Program-made: the position numbers and the translations under genes | In this document: piece after piece, positions 26,153-34,964 of the stretch | How the letters are laid out: the number at the start of each line of letters is the position of its first letter | How positions within the stretch are numbered: the stretch's first letter is position 1 | The notes under the pieces: model-generated | Told to the model about the DNA's origin: nothing | What the model saw: the letters and a program-made list of their open reading frames with translations, nothing else | The model's database searches: none | NCBI RefSeq assembly: GCF_007994985.1 | Contig: NZ_VOQF01000013.1 | Coordinates: forward strand, 60,589-124,588 | DNA length: 64,000 bases | Source of the DNA: Metabacillus litoralis | GTDB taxonomy: Bacteria; Bacillota; Bacilli; Bacillales; Bacillaceae | Direction of reading: 5' to 3'

Positions 26153-27820
26153 TTAAACTTCAATGATAATCGGTAAAATCATTGGTCTTTTCTTGGTGTG
26201 AGAGAAGACATATTGTCCTACTGATTTTCTGATTTTTTGTTTGAGAACATTCCATTGTGCTTTGTCTGATTCTTTTAGGTCATTGACTGTTTTTTTGATT
26301 AATCCATTTATGTCGTTTAACAAATCACTTGAGTCTCTGTTGTCTACGAAGCCACGGGATATTGTGTCAGGTCTTGTGATGAGTTTTCTTTCTGCCTTGC
26401 TCATTGTTAATACAATAACAAGCATACCATCTTCTGAAAGCTGTTTGCGGTCTCTTAACACGATATCCCCAACATCATCTAATCCAATTCCATCAACATA
26501 TGTGTTTCCTGCTGGAATCGATCTTGTTTGTCGTGCAATAGAGTTCTCAAGATCTACTACATCACCATTTTTAAGAATAAATGTGTTTTCTTCTTCGACA
26601 CCAACTGTTTCTGCTAATAAACGGTGATGATGAAGCATTCTGTATTCACCGTGGATTGGAATGAAATATTTCGGCTTCATTAAGGTTAGCATTAACTTAA
26701 GATCTTCTTGGTAACCATGACCAGATACGTGCATCCCTTTGCCTGAGCCATAGATAACATTTGCACCTAGTGCATACAAATTATCAACAATTTGAGAAAC
26801 ATTTTTTTCGTTTCCAGGAATTGGGCCTGCTGCTAAAATAACAGTATCTCCACGTAGTACCTCTGTACCACGGAAATTCCCAGTAGATAAGCGGGCAAGC
26901 GCAGCCATTGGTTCTCCTTGGCTACCAGTACATAAAATACATACTTTTTCAGGAGACAACTCTTCTATTTGATCTTGTTCAATGATCATTCCCTCAGGAG
27001 CATTTAGATATCCACGCTTCATTGCTACATCAACAACATTAACCATACTTCTACCTAATAAAGCAATTTTCCGGTTTGTTTTAATCGCTGCATCAACCAC
27101 CTGTTGAACACGGTTAATATTTGATGCAAAAGTTGATAGAAAAATTTTTCCTTTAGCCTTGCGAAAAGCCTCTTCGATGTGCTGACCAACAATTAGCTCT
27201 GAAGGTGTAGATCCAGAACGTTCTGCATTTGTGCTTTCAGATAAAAGAAGCAACACACCTTTTTTTCCGATCTCAGCCATTTTATGAATATCTGAATGTT
27301 CATTATTAACAGGAGTTAAATCAAATTTAAAATCACCACTATGTACGATTGTTCCCTGTGGAGTTTCAAAAGCAATCCCAAGACAATCTGGAATACTATG
27401 ATTAACTCTAAAGAAACTAGCAGTCATTTCTCCAAAAGTAATTTCAGAATTCGAATTAATTTCCTTTAACTCAGTTTCGCGCAGAATTTTATGTTCACTT
27501 AATTTTAGTTCAATTAATCCTAACGTAAATCTAGTCGCATAAACAGGAACATTTAGTTTTTTTAAGAAATAAGGGATACCACCAATATGATCTTCATGAC
27601 CATGAGTGACGATTAACGCTTTTACTTTATCTTTGTTTTCCTCTAAATAGGAAACATCAGGAATAATGAGGTCAATACCTAATAAGCTTTCATCTGGAAA
27701 TTTATTTCCACAATCAATAACAATGATGTCATTGTTATATTGAATAGCATACATATTTTTCCCAACTTCATTTAAACCACCTAAAGCGAAGATTGATAAT
27801 AGATTGTTATTTGAGGTCAA
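26153..27820 (-). CDS. Ribonuclease J (orphan paralog)
   Basis: A 555-residue metallo-beta-lactamase/beta-CASP ribonuclease, with both endo- and 5'-exonuclease capability in the family. HGHEDHIGG (His73, His75, Asp77, His78) is intact, as are VNHSIPDCLGIAF, HSGDFKFD, CTGSQGEPMAAL, HVSGHG and PIHGEYRM. The end RPMILPIIIEV is standard. Residue by residue it looks about equally distant from B. subtilis RNase J1 and J2 as I recall them, and neither usual neighbour (rpoY for rnjA, dapG/dapA for rnjB) is present, so I treat it as an additional paralog. It starts at TTG 27820 after TAGGAGTG. Confidence 0.88.
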   Translation of the reverse strand: MTSNNNLLSIFALGGLNEVGKNMYAIQYNNDIIVIDCGNKFPDESLLGIDLIIPDVSYLEENKDKVKALIVTHGHEDHIGGIPYFLKKLNVPVYATRFTLGLIELKLSEHKILRETELKEINSNSEITFGEMTASFFRVNHSIPDCLGIAFETPQGTIVHSGDFKFDLTPVNNEHSDIHKMAEIGKKGVLLLLSESTNAERSGSTPSELIVGQHIEEAFRKAKGKIFLSTFASNINRVQQVVDAAIKTNRKIALLGRSMVNVVDVAMKRGYLNAPEGMIIEQDQIEELSPEKVCILCTGSQGEPMAALARLSTGNFRGTEVLRGDTVILAAGPIPGNEKNVSQIVDNLYALGANVIYGSGKGMHVSGHGYQEDLKLMLTLMKPKYFIPIHGEYRMLHHHRLLAETVGVEEENTFILKNGDVVDLENSIARQTRSIPAGNTYVDGIGLDDVGDIVLRDRKQLSEDGMLVIVLTMSKAERKLITRPDTISRGFVDNRDSSDLLNDINGLIKKTVNDLKESDKAQWNVLKQKIRKSVGQYVFSHTKKRPMILPIIIEV

Positions 27821-27957
27821 TGGTATACACTCCTACTCTATTTTGTGGTTTTAATATGTGTATTTTTCTAGTCAATTATGTAAGCTTTGAGTGAATGTTG
27901 AAATGTAATTTCTAAGGGCTTTCCTATATGTAAATGTGATATTGGATTACTTATTAA

Positions 27958-28117
27958 GGCTGTTTCGTAAACTTTGTTGCTTTTAGTTATAAGAAGATAA
28001 CAGCACTGTATAAAGTCTAGTGTCATCTTTTCTTCTACAAATTGTACCTTTTTTGCGATAAACACTTGTTACAACAGATAAAGATGTCAATTAGCTACAA
28101 TCTTTCATAAAAGAGCC
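27958..28117 (+). repeat. MITE-like repeat, copy B
   Basis: A 160-bp intergenic element. It starts GGCTGTTTCGTAAACTTTG and ends CTTTCATAAAAGAGCC (complementary ends), with the internal core AACAGCACTGTATAAAGTCT then AGTGTCATCTTTTCTTC, shared with copy A (53961) and copy C (23666). Flanking 8-mers are CTTATTAA and TTTATAAA, similar but not identical. An apparent 65-codon frame across it is repeat-derived. The rest of 27821-28325 holds no gene. Confidence 0.75.
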
Positions 28118-28325
28118 TTTATAAAAAATAGAGTTATATTGCTTAAGATTTTTAGTAAAGGAAGTCACGAGTTTGATGAGTTTTAAAAAATAAAGATGTT
28201 TGCGAGTATAGTCTTTAAATTAGAAATATATTATAGATAAATTCCAATAAATTTCTAAAAAATGTCGTACAAGCTACAACCCTTGAATAGATTGTAAAAG
28301 TACTATTTAAAAGGGCGTGACATTT

Positions 28326-28949
28326 TTGAGTATTCTTTTTAGTTATGTTTTATTAGGATTATCACTTGCAGCTCCAATTGGACCAATAAATGCTGCGCAG
28401 ATTGACCGGGGTTTTCGTTTTGGATTTTATCATTCGTGGGTAATTGGCTTAGGATCAGTAACAGCAGATATTATCTACATGATAATGGTCTATATGGGTG
28501 TTGTTAATTTTCTGGATAGTCCTTTTATGCAGACTTTTCTATGGTTATTTGGTTTTTTTGTGCTTATTTATACGGGGATTGAAACGATTTTTTCAGCAAG
28601 AAAAGAAATTCAACAAAATCGCAGTGAGTACGAATCTTATTTTAAAACATTTATGACAGGCTTTTTTATGGCCTTGTCAAATCCGCTTACTATCTTATTT
28701 TGGTTAGGTATCTATGGATCTATTCTAGCCAAAACAGCTGCTACATACGAAAATCTGCAGCTTTTCATTTATAGTGGAGCCATTTTGATTGGACTACTAC
28801 TATGGGACTTTATAATGGCAATCATATCGAGTACATTTAGAAAAATTTTAACTCCAGGTTTAATCACTTTTATTTCTGTTATTTCAGGATTAACTTTAAT
28901 GGGGTTTGGTGTTTATTTTGGCTTACAAGCTTATCATGTTTTGTTTTAG
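28326..28949 (+). CDS. LysE/RhtB-family amino-acid exporter
   Basis: A roughly 208-residue integral membrane protein with six hydrophobic segments. LGLSLAAPIGPINAAQIDRG at the N-terminus and FMTGFFMALSNPLTILFWLG in the middle are the two conserved LysE-type motifs. Members export amino acids or small metabolites by proton exchange. The start is uncertain: GTG 28317 directly abuts AAAGGG, while TTG 28326 (MSILFSYVLLG) has ten-base spacing and gives the usual N-terminus. Monocistronic; substrate unknown. Confidence 0.82.
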   Translation: MSILFSYVLLGLSLAAPIGPINAAQIDRGFRFGFYHSWVIGLGSVTADIIYMIMVYMGVVNFLDSPFMQTFLWLFGFFVLIYTGIETIFSARKEIQQNRSEYESYFKTFMTGFFMALSNPLTILFWLGIYGSILAKTAATYENLQLFIYSGAILIGLLLWDFIMAIISSTFRKILTPGLITFISVISGLTLMGFGVYFGLQAYHVLF

Positions 28950-29258
28950 ATTACTTTTTAGAAATACTATTTCTTATCATATAAGTGCGTGAAAACATAC
29001 CTAGCTGCAACTTGATTTGATAGCACATTGAAGAGTCACCTACTTCTCCTACCTTTAATACTGTAACGTTTGAGGTAAGAATGGTAAAATATAAAAATGA
29101 TATGGCGTAAATTTGATTTGCGCCTCTTTTAATTACACTCCAAATAGTTCCCTATAGAACCCTCTTTTTGTCGTTGCTCCTTTTCATCCATTACCTTGCA
29201 TAGCAAGTTTTAATAAGGTGCATATTCTAAAAAATCATGATTTAAACTTAAAGGAAAA
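28950..29258. other. Intergenic region, no gene seen
   Basis: About 300 bases between the LysE gene and the convergent maltodextrin operon. It is AT-rich, with no frame of convincing composition and no complete copy of the repeats found elsewhere in the window. Confidence 0.4.
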
Positions 29259-29289
29259 AGACAGGTTGCATATAAGTAACAACCTGTCT
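29259..29289 (-). terminator. Terminator of the maltodextrin operon
   Basis: AGACAGGTTG (29259-29268) and CAACCTGTCT (29280-29289), perfect 10-bp stem with TTTTTCC following on the minus strand, five bases after the mdxG stop. Confidence 0.85.
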
Positions 29290-29293
29290 TCAA

Positions 29294-30136
29294 TCATCCT
29301 TTTGTTCCCCCTGCTGTTAAGCCAGAGACGAAATATTTTTGGAAAAACAAAAACAATATGGCAATTGGAATGGCAATTAAAACGGATCCTGCTGCAAAGG
29401 TTGTAAATTCTGCACCAAACTGATCATCAATCAAATTGAATAAGCCAACTGGTAAAGTGTATTTTTCTTCAGAGCGAAGGAGAATACTTGCGATAATAAA
29501 GTCTGCAAAAGGTGCGATAAAAGAGAATAATGCAACAACAGCAAGAATCGGTTTTGCTAAGGGCATAACAATTTGAAAGAAAATTCGAAAATGACCTGCT
29601 CCATCAATTTTTGCTGATTCATCAAGCTCCCTAGGGATGGTATCTAAATATCCCTTCATTAACCATGTATTAAGGGGAATTTGACCTCCAACATAAATGA
29701 GAATTAATCCGCTTAATGTATCTAATAATTGGAATCTAAATGCTAATACATAGATCGCAATTAACGCCGCGAAATTCGGAATCATTTGTAAAATCAAAAA
29801 TGTCATTAATCCATATTTTCTTCCAAAGAAACGATATCTTGAAAAAGCATAGGCAATAAAACTTACAGATAGGACTGTGAAGATCATCGTTAAGCAACTG
29901 ACTATTAATGAATTTTGATACCATTTTAAATAATACGTTTCTTCTAAATTGAATAAATGTTGATAATGCATTAATGACGCATTTTTTGGAATAATTGAAG
30001 AACCTGATAGGCTTTGTCCAGGATTAAAGGAAGAGCCGATAATCCATGCTACCGGATATAAGATAATTAAAAACATAATCCCAATGATTAAATACGACAA
30101 ACCTAGTCTAATGAATTTGTGAGATTTTATATTCAT
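29294..30136 (-). CDS. mdxG: Maltodextrin ABC transporter permease (MalG/MdxG-like)
   Basis: The second permease of a maltose/maltodextrin importer, 280 residues with six membrane segments. The binding-protein-dependent transport signature EAA loop reads PRELDESAKIDGAGHFRIFF, and IIPKNASLMHYQHLF and LPVGLFNLIDDQFGAEFTTF are typical of MalG. The protein ends FVSGLTAGGTKG, the usual MalG terminus. Its start overlaps the stop of mdxF by one base (at 30136), so the two are translationally coupled. The ATPase is not in the window, presumably a shared MsmX-type subunit. Confidence 0.92.
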   Translation of the reverse strand: MNIKSHKFIRLGLSYLIIGIMFLIILYPVAWIIGSSFNPGQSLSGSSIIPKNASLMHYQHLFNLEETYYLKWYQNSLIVSCLTMIFTVLSVSFIAYAFSRYRFFGRKYGLMTFLILQMIPNFAALIAIYVLAFRFQLLDTLSGLILIYVGGQIPLNTWLMKGYLDTIPRELDESAKIDGAGHFRIFFQIVMPLAKPILAVVALFSFIAPFADFIIASILLRSEEKYTLPVGLFNLIDDQFGAEFTTFAAGSVLIAIPIAILFLFFQKYFVSGLTAGGTKG

Positions 30137-31422
30137 TACATCATATCCTCTTCTTGGAATGATTTCGTTTTTCTAAATTGCCAGATGGCAATCGTGATGA
30201 CAAAAATTGATAATAATAATGTAATAGCAGCTGCCTTCGAATATTCAGCTGATGTCATTGTTAAACTATAAATCCATGAAATTAAGATATCTGTGCCTCC
30301 AGCATTATGTCCTGGTACAGCAGGACCTCCGCCATTAAATAGATAAATCACATTAAAATTATTAAAATTAAATGTGTATTGCGTGATGATAATTGGTGCT
30401 GTTGCAAATAACACAAGTGGTAAAGTAATGCTTTTGAACTTCTGTAAGCTATTTGCTCCATCCACTGTTGCAGCTTCATACAATTCATCAGGAATTGATT
30501 GAAGAACACCAGTTGTCATAGCAAAAACAAATGGAAAACCTAGCCAGGTTTGAATAAATATTAACGCCATTCTTGTATAAAGTGATTCTGTCATCCAAGG
30601 AATATCACCTAATCCAATAAGAGTTAAAATATCTTGATTGATGGCACCGAAGGATTCATTAAACATTCCGGCAAAAATTAATATGGAAACAAATCCAGGA
30701 ATTGCCCAAGGTAGAATTAAGACAGTTCTAATCAATGCTTTACCTTTTAAGTCTTTCTGGTTAACAATAACAGCGAGAATAATTCCAAGTGCGACTTGAA
30801 AAGTGGTTGCAACAAACGTCCAAACAAGTGTCCAAGATAAAACACCAAAAAAGGTCTCACGCCAAATATCAATTTTGAAAATATCTATAAATGTTTGAAG
30901 AAACACCCAATCTACAAGCTTAGCTGGTGGAGAATGATATAAGTCATAATTAGTAAATCCTAGTAGTATCACAAAAATAATTGGAAAAACAACAACAAAG
31001 ACCATCAATAAAAATCCAGGTGTCATGATTAAATAAGGAAAACCAGATTCTATTAAGTTTCGGTATTGCTCCCATAATGTATGAAGTGGCTGACCTTTGT
31101 CCCTCTTCTCTCCATTTTTATATGCATCAAATAAATTAAACAATAGAAATATCAAGCCGAAGCTAACGATAATAAGAGCTAATATCCCTTCAGCTAATAG
31201 AAAAATAGAGTTATCTCGCGGTGTTTTTTCACCAAGTGTAACAATTCCCCATAGTCCCATATTAAGTAAATCTCGAAAAACACCAAAAAATGCAGCTGTT
31301 AATAGTAAAAATAAACCACCCTTAACATACTGCTTGTTATACAATTGTCCTAGTCCAGGAAGAATCGAAAGAACAACAGCTATTTTTCGATGATTAGTTG
31401 GATCAACCCTATTTTGCTCCAC
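30136..31422 (-). CDS. mdxF: Maltodextrin ABC transporter permease (MalF/MdxF-like)
   Basis: The first permease of the importer, 428 residues. An N-terminal extension (about 1-110) with LPGLGQLYNKQYVKGGLFLL and two extra hydrophobic segments is typical of the Bacillus form. The core permease begins at about 125, with the EAA loop IPDELYEAATVDGANSLQKF at about 305-325 and the MalF-type LYLFNGGGPAVPG-like segment YLFNGGGPAVPGHNAGGTDI. It starts at GTG 31422, eight bases after AGGAGG. Located between mdxE and mdxG in a single operon. Confidence 0.92.
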   Translation of the reverse strand: MEQNRVDPTNHRKIAVVLSILPGLGQLYNKQYVKGGLFLLLTAAFFGVFRDLLNMGLWGIVTLGEKTPRDNSIFLLAEGILALIIVSFGLIFLLFNLFDAYKNGEKRDKGQPLHTLWEQYRNLIESGFPYLIMTPGFLLMVFVVVFPIIFVILLGFTNYDLYHSPPAKLVDWVFLQTFIDIFKIDIWRETFFGVLSWTLVWTFVATTFQVALGIILAVIVNQKDLKGKALIRTVLILPWAIPGFVSILIFAGMFNESFGAINQDILTLIGLGDIPWMTESLYTRMALIFIQTWLGFPFVFAMTTGVLQSIPDELYEAATVDGANSLQKFKSITLPLVLFATAPIIITQYTFNFNNFNVIYLFNGGGPAVPGHNAGGTDILISWIYSLTMTSAEYSKAAAITLLLSIFVITIAIWQFRKTKSFQEEDMM

Positions 31423-31456
31423 TTTTACATCCTCCTTTCCATTTTAAATAAATTTA

Positions 31457-31487
31457 TAGCAGTACCTCCGTTCTGGACGTACTGCTA
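31457..31487 (-). terminator. Intercistronic stem-loop between mdxE and mdxF
   Basis: TAGCAGTAC (31457-31465) and GTACTGCTA (31479-31487), with TCC/GGA pairing in the loop, ten bases after the mdxE stop and without a long T run. Such hairpins behind binding-protein genes commonly stabilise the upstream mRNA or cut read-through, giving more binding protein than permease. Confidence 0.55.
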
Positions 31488-31496
31488 TTTCTTTAT

Positions 31497-32777
31497 TTAG
31501 TTAGAATGACTTGCTTCAATACTTTGATTAATTTGTTTTACTGCAGCATCAAGAGCTTTTTTAGGTTCAGCTTTACCTGTTACAATTGTTTGTAAGTTAT
31601 TCGCCATCGGCTCCCAAACTGTTCCCATTTCAGGAATATTCGGCATAGGAATGGCATTTTGTGATTGTAATGCAACAGCTTTTGCTCCTTCATTCTCGGT
31701 TATAGCAGGATTTTCAGCTAAAGCAAGATTAGTAGGAACTTCCTGTGTTTGTTCAAAACGGATTAATGAGTTTTCATCATTTGTAATAAAATCAACAAAT
31801 TTTGTTGCCCATTCCTGGTTTTTTGAATGACTTGATACATGGTAACCTTTTACACCCATAAACGTTTTCATATGTTCTCCATTAGGAAGTTTAGGCATTG
31901 GAGCTATTCCAATATCAACACCTGCATCTTTGTATGGCTGAAATTGCCATGGTCCATTCATAACGGCTGCTACCTTACCTTCTCCAAATAAACCATCACG
32001 TGTTGAGCCGCCATTTTCTCCGATAAGTCCTTTAGGAAATAAACCTTCGTCATACCATTTTTTTATATATGTCACACCTTCAATAGCACCTTCATTATTT
32101 AAACCAAGATCCTGTGGATTTGGAATATCGTTTTCATTGCCAAATACATAGCCGCCATTACCAGCAATAACACCATGAGCCATATAAAAATCATCCCATA
32201 CTGCTAAAAATCCAAAGTTACCATCCTTTGTGAAATCTTTAGAAAAGCTATACACTTCATCCATTGTTTCTGGAGGAGCTTCCATTAGAGTTTTGTTATA
32301 AATGAATACAGGTGTTTCTGATGATTTTGGAAGACCGTAAAGTTTTCCATCATATGTTTGTGCAGAAATAGAAGATTGGGAGAAACGATCTTTCACTGCT
32401 GAATCAACAGTTATTTCTGCAAGATGACCTTGCACCGCTAACTCTCCAATTTGATCATGAGGTAGTGTTAATACATCGGGTCCAGTTCCAGCAGGTCCAT
32501 CTAAACGCAATTGCTCACGCATATCACTCGCCATTAAAACCTCTTTAATCTCAATTTCAATACCATGTTCTTCGGTAAACTCTTTCGCAACATCCTTTAA
32601 CCAAGGAGACTTGTCTTTGTCTTCCCAAACAACAAGCTTTTCAGGCTTATTTTCATCCTCTGTTGTTGCTACTGTTTCTTCACTATCATTCATAGTCGTT
32701 TCATCCTGTGGTCCACAGGCAGCAAGAGCGCCTAGTACGAGAATAAAGACCATAAACATTGTTAAAAACTTTTTCAT
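31497..32777 (-). CDS. mdxE: Maltodextrin-binding lipoprotein (MalE/MdxE-like)
   Basis: The substrate-capture protein of the importer, 426 residues from ATG 32777 (GGGGG site before it). A lipoprotein signal ends LGALAACG with the lipid-modified Cys at about 21. The mature protein carries the family pattern LVVWEDKDKSPWLKDVAKEF, LRLDGPAGTGPDVLTLPHDQ, KLYGLPKSSETPVFIYN and AAVMNGPWQF, and ends with NQSIEASHSN. First gene of mdxEFG. Two CGNT-centred operators lie just upstream. Maltodextrin or maltose specificity is inferred from the family and the operon. Confidence 0.92.
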   Translation of the reverse strand: MKKFLTMFMVFILVLGALAACGPQDETTMNDSEETVATTEDENKPEKLVVWEDKDKSPWLKDVAKEFTEEHGIEIEIKEVLMASDMREQLRLDGPAGTGPDVLTLPHDQIGELAVQGHLAEITVDSAVKDRFSQSSISAQTYDGKLYGLPKSSETPVFIYNKTLMEAPPETMDEVYSFSKDFTKDGNFGFLAVWDDFYMAHGVIAGNGGYVFGNENDIPNPQDLGLNNEGAIEGVTYIKKWYDEGLFPKGLIGENGGSTRDGLFGEGKVAAVMNGPWQFQPYKDAGVDIGIAPMPKLPNGEHMKTFMGVKGYHVSSHSKNQEWATKFVDFITNDENSLIRFEQTQEVPTNLALAENPAITENEGAKAVALQSQNAIPMPNIPEMGTVWEPMANNLQTIVTGKAEPKKALDAAVKQINQSIEASHSN

Positions 32778-32803
32778 TGTAATCCCCCTTTTTCTTTTTT
32801 TTG

Positions 32804-32817
32804 TACAAACGATTGCA
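32804..32817. promoter_or_regulatory. CGNT operator 1 (cre or MalR-like)
   Basis: TACAAACGATTGCA: a one-mismatch relative of the cre consensus TGNAANCGNTNNCA, 27 bases upstream of the mdxE ATG. Its centre is 22 bases from that of operator 2, so both face the same side of the helix. Confidence 0.5.
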
Positions 32818-32825
32818 CAATTAGT

Positions 32826-32839
32826 TGGAAACGTTTGCA
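32826..32839. promoter_or_regulatory. CGNT operator 2 (cre or MalR-like)
   Basis: TGGAAACGTTTGCA matches TGNAANCGNTNNCA fully. It can be read as a CcpA cre site or as the operator of a LacI-family maltose regulator; no such regulator gene lies in the window. Confidence 0.65.
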
Positions 32840-32949
32840 CTAAACTACATTCTCAACATATGATCTGATTTAAATATTAAGAACTTAAATTTATTGAATA
32901 GTTAAAATATTGATTTCTGCTAAAATGCTGAATTCTGAAAAAACAAAAA

Positions 32950-32973
32950 AGCTGACAATTTATCTTGTCAGCT
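32950..32973 (-). terminator. Terminator of the DUF2975 gene
   Basis: AGCTGACAA (32950-32958) and TTGTCAGCT (32965-32973), perfect 9-bp stem, TTTTTTG next on the minus strand, 15 bases after the DUF2975 stop. Confidence 0.8.
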
Positions 32974-32988
32974 CTTCGGTCATGTAAG

Positions 32989-33465
32989 TTATATGGTTAA
33001 ATCATTCTCAGATTTAACATTGAGGGCATTTTTTAATAACATTTGCAGAAGAGCAGCGAAAACAGCTATTACAAGAGAGGTAAATGTGATAATTATACCA
33101 AGTAGTAAAATGCCTGGATTTCCAGCTTGATTATAATTTAAAATAATAAAGCCAATTACGTATAACAAACTGATTGCTATTGCGCAGTATTTTATGTACT
33201 TTAAAGCTACTACAGAAGAGTCTGAGAAGGCAATGTTTTGATCAATATACCTTAATAGCTCTAATATCTTATAAAGTGCGAAGAAAAATGGCAGTGCTGT
33301 TAAGTAAATTCCAATCAAAAGTGGATATTGTAAATGCGCAAACTCTGGATACATTTCTGCTAAAACTCTTGATTGCCAAGGCAACCAAAATGAACATAAG
33401 CAAAGTATCGATAAACCTATCGTGTAAATTACTATTTTCATTAAAGTTGTTGTTTGAAGTTTCAT
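32989..33465 (-). CDS. DUF2975 family membrane protein
   Basis: A 158-residue four-helix membrane protein. The pattern KIVIYTIGLSILCLCSFWLP, YPLLIGIYLTALPFFFALYK and ALKYIKYCAIAISLLYVIGF fits DUF2975. In relatives, a small Cro/C1-type HTH gene (YozG-like) follows directly; none is present here, where a terminator follows instead. The start is ATG 33465 after GAGGTG, not the upstream in-frame ATG at 33480. Function unknown. Confidence 0.75.
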   Translation of the reverse strand: MKLQTTTLMKIVIYTIGLSILCLCSFWLPWQSRVLAEMYPEFAHLQYPLLIGIYLTALPFFFALYKILELLRYIDQNIAFSDSSVVALKYIKYCAIAISLLYVIGFIILNYNQAGNPGILLLGIIITFTSLVIAVFAALLQMLLKNALNVKSENDLTI

Positions 33466-33616
33466 TAAAAAGCACCTCACTTAATTAATGTTACCTTTAG
33501 TATAAATCGTTATTTATTGATAATCAATAAATTATTATTATTTATTAATAAATAGTGGTTGGATTTTTATAATCAATTTTATGTATTAATTTCATATTAT
33601 ATTGCGCATTTTGTCG

Positions 33617-33721
33617 ATTGATGGATTATTCTTGAAAGTTGATTGATTATCCGTTAAAGTTGACGGATTATTCCTAATAGTTGTTGGAATACTTCATAAA
33701 GTTGACGAATTAACTAACTGT
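33617..33721. repeat. Imperfect 21-bp tandem repeat, about five units
   Basis: Units start at 33617, 33638, 33659, 33680 and 33701, exactly 21 bases apart. The best-conserved part is AAAGTTGACGGATTATTCC; the units differ from each other by several bases. The array lies between the DUF2975 and hypothetical genes. It has no spacer structure, so it is not CRISPR. Confidence 0.7.
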
Positions 33722-33745
33722 AGAAATGCTTATTGAACGCTTATT

Positions 33746-34276
33746 TTAGTTTGTTAATAAATGTATATCTTTTATTAAATCACTTTTTTTATATTCACTA
33801 TATTCATTCTCAATCATTTCGAATATATAAGGTTTTTTAGTTAAAAGATAGCTTTTTAATTGTAGGTAAGTGCTTAATGGGAATTCGTGTTCCCAGTTTG
33901 CCTTATAACCCACAATGCCATATTTCTTAATTAAAGAATTCACTTCTTTTAATATAACTTCTAAAAATGAATCATAATGATATTCAGTATCAATTTTTAT
34001 TCTATTTTCAAAAGAAACAATAATATGTAACATTCTATTTTTTTTCAGTGTAAAGTTCCACCTAGTAATAAATGGCTCACTATCCCATGCACAACTTGTA
34101 TGATTAGTTAAACCATAATCTTTTGATATACAGGTACTGTTTAAATAAAGAAGAGCAGATAACAAGTCACCTAAGCAATCACTCACATATGTAACATTAA
34201 ACGATAATTTCTGGGAATTTATTTCGATAAATCCATCTACTACCCATTGATCTATAAAATCATATTTAAATTTCAA
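33746..34276 (-). CDS. Hypothetical protein, about 177 aa
   Basis: A soluble protein without signal peptide or membrane helix, starting LKFKYDFIDQWVVDGFIEIN after AGGGTGG; either TTG 34276 or GTG 34285 could be the start. The sequence has CAWDSEPFITRWNFTLKKNR and FENRIKIDTEYHYDSFLEVI, a beta-rich pattern, and a Lys-rich C-terminus. I do not recognise a family. It is 23 bases downstream of the NUDIX gene and probably in its operon. Confidence 0.6.
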   Translation of the reverse strand: MKFKYDFIDQWVVDGFIEINSQKLSFNVTYVSDCLGDLLSALLYLNSTCISKDYGLTNHTSCAWDSEPFITRWNFTLKKNRMLHIIVSFENRIKIDTEYHYDSFLEVILKEVNSLIKKYGIVGYKANWEHEFPLSTYLQLKSYLLTKKPYIFEMIENEYSEYKKSDLIKDIHLLTN

Positions 34277-34308
34277 TATTACCACCCTATCTTCTTACGT
34301 TTATGTTT

Positions 34309-34764
34309 TCAAAATAACTTCTTATTAAACAGATCAATATCGTGAAGATTTTTGTTTAGTAAATTATTAATAATCTGGCTATTCACTTCTTTTTCTCTTA
34401 GATCGTTATCTTTAAATTTTAATAGATCTTCTAGACGTATCCATTTACTATCTGATATTTCATTTTCTCTAAGTATAAAAGCACCTCCAATGATTTCAGC
34501 AGTAAAATGAAAGAGAATGACGTGATCATTAGTTTGACTTTTAAAGTTATATATACCCGAAGTGCTGATAAGCTCTACATCATAGCCCGTTTCTTCTTTT
34601 ACCTCTCTACGTGCTGCTTTTAGAATGTCTTCACCAATTTCAATACGTCCACTTGGAAAATTCCATTTCTTAAATGCTTTTGGTTTTGTTTCTTGAATAA
34701 TGAAGACTTTACTATTCTTATAAATGGTAACACTCACGACTAAAACAATATTCTGATGGTTCAT
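34309..34764 (-). CDS. NUDIX hydrolase
   Basis: A 151-residue NUDIX enzyme. The box reads GRIEIGEDILKAARREVKEE followed by TGY, with G-5x-E-7x-R-E-x-x-E-E-x-G intact, so metal binding and hydrolysis of a nucleoside diphosphate-linked compound are expected. KWNFPSGRIEIG is typical for MutT-like members. The substrate cannot be told. It precedes the hypothetical gene at 33746 on the same strand. Not closely related to the CoA pyrophosphatase at 23938. Confidence 0.85.
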   Translation of the reverse strand: MNHQNIVLVVSVTIYKNSKVFIIQETKPKAFKKWNFPSGRIEIGEDILKAARREVKEETGYDVELISTSGIYNFKSQTNDHVILFHFTAEIIGGAFILRENEISDSKWIRLEDLLKFKDNDLREKEVNSQIINNLLNKNLHDIDLFNKKLF

Positions 34765-34964
34765 TATTTCTCCACTTTCAATTAATTTTTAAAATTTTCG
34801 TATATTCATAATGTAGATTATTCTAGTCCTGTTTAGCAATGCCCATTTTTTTATCATTGAATACGAAATGGAATTATACAAAACCACCTTATAGATATGT
34901 TAAAATTAAAATATGTTAACTTATTGATATTTTAGTTAACACATATTTTATGAGGAGGAAAACA

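Noticed and set aside
27868..28065. 65-codon minus-strand frame upstream of the RNase J gene
   Set aside because: Most of it lies inside the MITE-like repeat (copy B), and it is not rpoY, which would be expected before rnjA; no ribosome binding site.
33617..33721. CRISPR array
   Set aside because: Units are contiguous 21-mers with no spacers and no cas genes nearby.
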